Below, in pieces: positions 6,201-7,375 of a DNA stretch of 7,375 bases (its first letter is position 1; each line of letters starts with the position of its first letter). The DNA comes from Sulfuritalea sp. (GTDB taxonomy: Bacteria > Pseudomonadota > Gammaproteobacteria > Burkholderiales > Rhodocyclaceae). Position numbers and translations under genes: made by a program. The stretch covers positions 3,272 through 10,646 of the forward strand of contig JALHNN010000009.1 in NCBI GenBank assembly GCA_022843505.1, in the 5' to 3' direction. A model generated the notes under the pieces. It saw nothing but the letters and a program-made list of their open reading frames with translations, was not told where the DNA came from and searched no databases.

Positions 6201-6209
6201 GTACCGTAT
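6194..6209. promoter_or_regulatory. 16-bp dyad overlapping the -10 element, candidate operator
   Basis: The sequence ATACAGTGTACCGTAT has two-fold symmetry of the form ATACnGTnnACnGTAT, with six of eight half-site positions paired. It covers the proposed -10 and the expected transcription start, where a bound repressor would block initiation. The size suits a dimeric helix-turn-helix regulator. No regulator gene is in the window, so the family cannot be named. Confidence 0.4.
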
Positions 6210-6290
6210 CCGGAATTGGACTTGCCGACCGCCGGCAGCTAACGCCTAGCATCGCCGCCGACGACCCATCCCTGATCGAGGATCGCAGCA

Positions 6291-6313
6291 CGGCCCCTAG
6301 TCCATAGGGGCCG
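6291..6313 (+). other. Strong GC-rich hairpin in the trpB2 leader
   Basis: CGGCCCCTA (6291-6299) and TAGGGGCCG (6305-6313) form a perfect 9-bp stem with a 5-nt loop, GTCCA. No T-run follows (the next bases are ATCGCCCTGACC), so it is not a standard intrinsic terminator. It ends 23 nt before the trpB2 Shine-Dalgarno. It could stabilise the mRNA, mark a factor-dependent stop or influence translation; sequence alone does not decide. Confidence 0.5.
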
Positions 6314-6349
6314 ATCGCCCTGACCATAATAAACATGGAGGTGACACGC

Positions 6350-7375
6350 ATGAGCAGAACCCGCGTCGTACTTGATGAAAGCGAAATCCCGACCCACTGG
6401 TACAACATCGCCGCCGACCTGAACACCCCGCCGCTGCCGCCCCTGGGCGGCGACGGCAATCCGGTCAGCCCGGAGCAGATGCTTGCGATCTTCCCCGGCC
6501 CGGTGCTGGAGCAGGAGATGTCCGCCGAGCGCTGGATCGCGATCCCCGAGGAAGTCCGCAAGATCTACGCCCTGTGGCGCCCCAGCCCGCTGTGCCGCGC
6601 CGAGCGCCTGGAGCAGGTGCTGGGCACCCCGGCCAAGATCTACTACAAGTACGAAGGCGTCTCGCCCGCCGGTTCGCACAAGCCGAACTCGGCCGTGGCT
6701 CAGGCCTACCTGAACAAGATCGCCGGCACCAAGCGCCTGATCACCGAAACCGGCGCCGGCCAGTGGGGTTCCTCGCTGTCCTTCGCCGGCCAGTGCTTCG
6801 GCCTGCCGGTCGAGATCTACATGGTCAAGGTCAGCTACAACCAGAAGCCCTATCGCCGCCTGATGATGCAGACCTGGGGCGGCGACGTGGTCGCCAGCCC
6901 GTCCGAGCGCACCAAGACCGGCCGCGACATCCTCGCCACTGATCCGGACAACCAGGGTAGCCTCGGCATCGCGATTTCCGAGGCGATCGAGGCGGTGGTG
7001 AGCAACCCCGGCAGCAAGTACGCGCTGGGCTCGGTGCTCAACCACGTGCTGCTGCACCAGACCGTGATCGGCCTCGAAGCCAAGAAGCAGTTCGAGAAGA
7101 TCGGCGAGTACCCCGACATGATGTTCGCGCCCTGCGGCGGCGGCTGCAACTTCGCCGGCGCCACCTTCCCCTTCCTCGGCGATGCCGCGGCGGGCGACAA
7201 GCGCGCGCAGAAAATCCGCATGGTCGCCGTCGAGCCGGCGTCCTGCCCGACGCTGACCAAGGGCGTGTATGCCTACGACTTCGGCGACGCCTCCGGCTTC
7301 ACGCCGATGATGAAGATGTACACCCTGGGCCACGACTTCATGCCTCCCGGCATCCACGCCGGCGGCCTGCGCTAC
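6350..7375 (+). CDS. trpB: TrpB2-type tryptophan synthase beta chain (3' end outside window)
   Basis: The first 342 residues of a PLP enzyme that joins indole and L-serine to make L-tryptophan. ATG at 6350 follows a near-perfect GGAGGTGA (6337-6344) with a 5-nt gap. The N-terminal IPTHWYNIAADL (13-24) and the long segment before the catalytic core are typical of the TrpB2 subgroup, which is longer than ordinary TrpB1 (about 450 versus 400 residues), so about 110 residues are missing. Lys111 in AGSHKPNSA binds PLP. Glu133 in ETGAGQWG is the catalytic acid; Trp in place of the usual His in GQHG also marks TrpB2. The phosphate-binding loop reads CGGGCNFAG (262-270), with Cys266 where TrpB normally has Ser. 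No trpA or other trp gene is next to it. TrpB2 enzymes are thought to act mainly in indole salvage, and that is the likely role here. Confidence 0.95.
   Translation, partial: MSRTRVVLDESEIPTHWYNIAADLNTPPLPPLGGDGNPVSPEQMLAIFPGPVLEQEMSAERWIAIPEEVRKIYALWRPSPLCRAERLEQVLGTPAKIYYKYEGVSPAGSHKPNSAVAQAYLNKIAGTKRLITETGAGQWGSSLSFAGQCFGLPVEIYMVKVSYNQKPYRRLMMQTWGGDVVASPSERTKTGRDILATDPDNQGSLGIAISEAIEAVVSNPGSKYALGSVLNHVLLHQTVIGLEAKKQFEKIGEYPDMMFAPCGGGCNFAGATFPFLGDAAAGDKRAQKIRMVAVEPASCPTLTKGVYAYDFGDASGFTPMMKMYTLGHDFMPPGIHAGGLRY

Larger units (their letters stand above)
6055..6349. other. Divergent intergenic region between the XdhC operon and trpB2
   Basis: About 295 bp without a convincing gene. The part at 6140-6220 is clearly more AT-rich than the rest of the window. 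In order it holds an inverted repeat ATCCC-GCG-GGGAT (6159-6171), a rightward sigma70-like promoter (6171-6200), a 16-bp dyad (6194-6209), a short hairpin TGCCG/CGGCA (6223-6237), a strong hairpin (6291-6313) and the trpB2 ribosome-binding site (6337-6344). For the leftward operon I found no convincing -35/-10 pair; TTCATG to TTTTAT on the minus strand (6180 to about 6150) is too weak and too widely spaced to call. A TTGACA on the minus strand at 6078-6083 has no -10 partner at normal distance. Confidence 0.7.

Noticed and set aside
6176..6313. Classical trp attenuator before trpB2
   Set aside because: The only leader reading frame contains no tryptophan codon, and the hairpin has no T-run after it.
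6148..6561. Minus-strand open frame across the trpB2 5' end
   Set aside because: It runs antisense to the conserved N-terminus of TrpB2 and shows no family resemblance.

Overview
This is a GC-rich window (roughly two-thirds G+C by eye) with tightly packed, overlapping genes and strong Shine-Dalgarno sites. It looks like a chromosomal segment of a Proteobacterium, most likely a betaproteobacterium of the Rhodocyclales kind. That placement rests on gene style and content, not on a marker gene. I see no tRNA, rRNA, CRISPR array, transposase or phage gene.

Layout. (1) Positions 1-1152, + strand: the C-terminal part of a UPF0718/ArsP-like membrane permease, overlapping a 78-residue thioredoxin-fold protein with a CAKC active site. 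The gene pair probably forms one functional unit. (2) Positions 1192-6054, - strand: a six-gene operon. In transcription order it encodes an XdhC N-terminal (CoxI-type) domain protein, an XdhC C-terminal Rossmann protein, a fusion of a molybdopterin-binding domain with a MobA/MocA-like nucleotidyltransferase, a SufS-type cysteine desulfurase, a SufU-type sulfur/Fe-S scaffold protein, and a DUF2889 protein. Four junctions are 4-bp start/stop overlaps and the last is a 14-bp overlap, so translation is probably coupled throughout. (3) Positions 6055-6349: a divergent intergenic region. It holds a sigma70-like promoter facing right, a 16-bp dyad over its -10 region and a 9-bp GC-rich leader hairpin. 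(4) Positions 6350-7375, + strand: a TrpB2-type tryptophan synthase beta chain, cut by the window end.

How the genes work together. The minus-strand operon reads as a maturation cassette for a molybdenum hydroxylase of the xanthine oxidase family. The MocA-like fusion would attach the nucleotide to molybdopterin, SufS would provide persulfide sulfur, XdhC would hold the cofactor while the terminal Mo=S ligand is installed, and SufU may relay sulfur. DUF2889 is the unexplained member. The hydroxylase structural genes are not in the window. The cassette is the most interesting content, especially the SufS-SufU pair and DUF2889 locked into it by overlapping reading frames.
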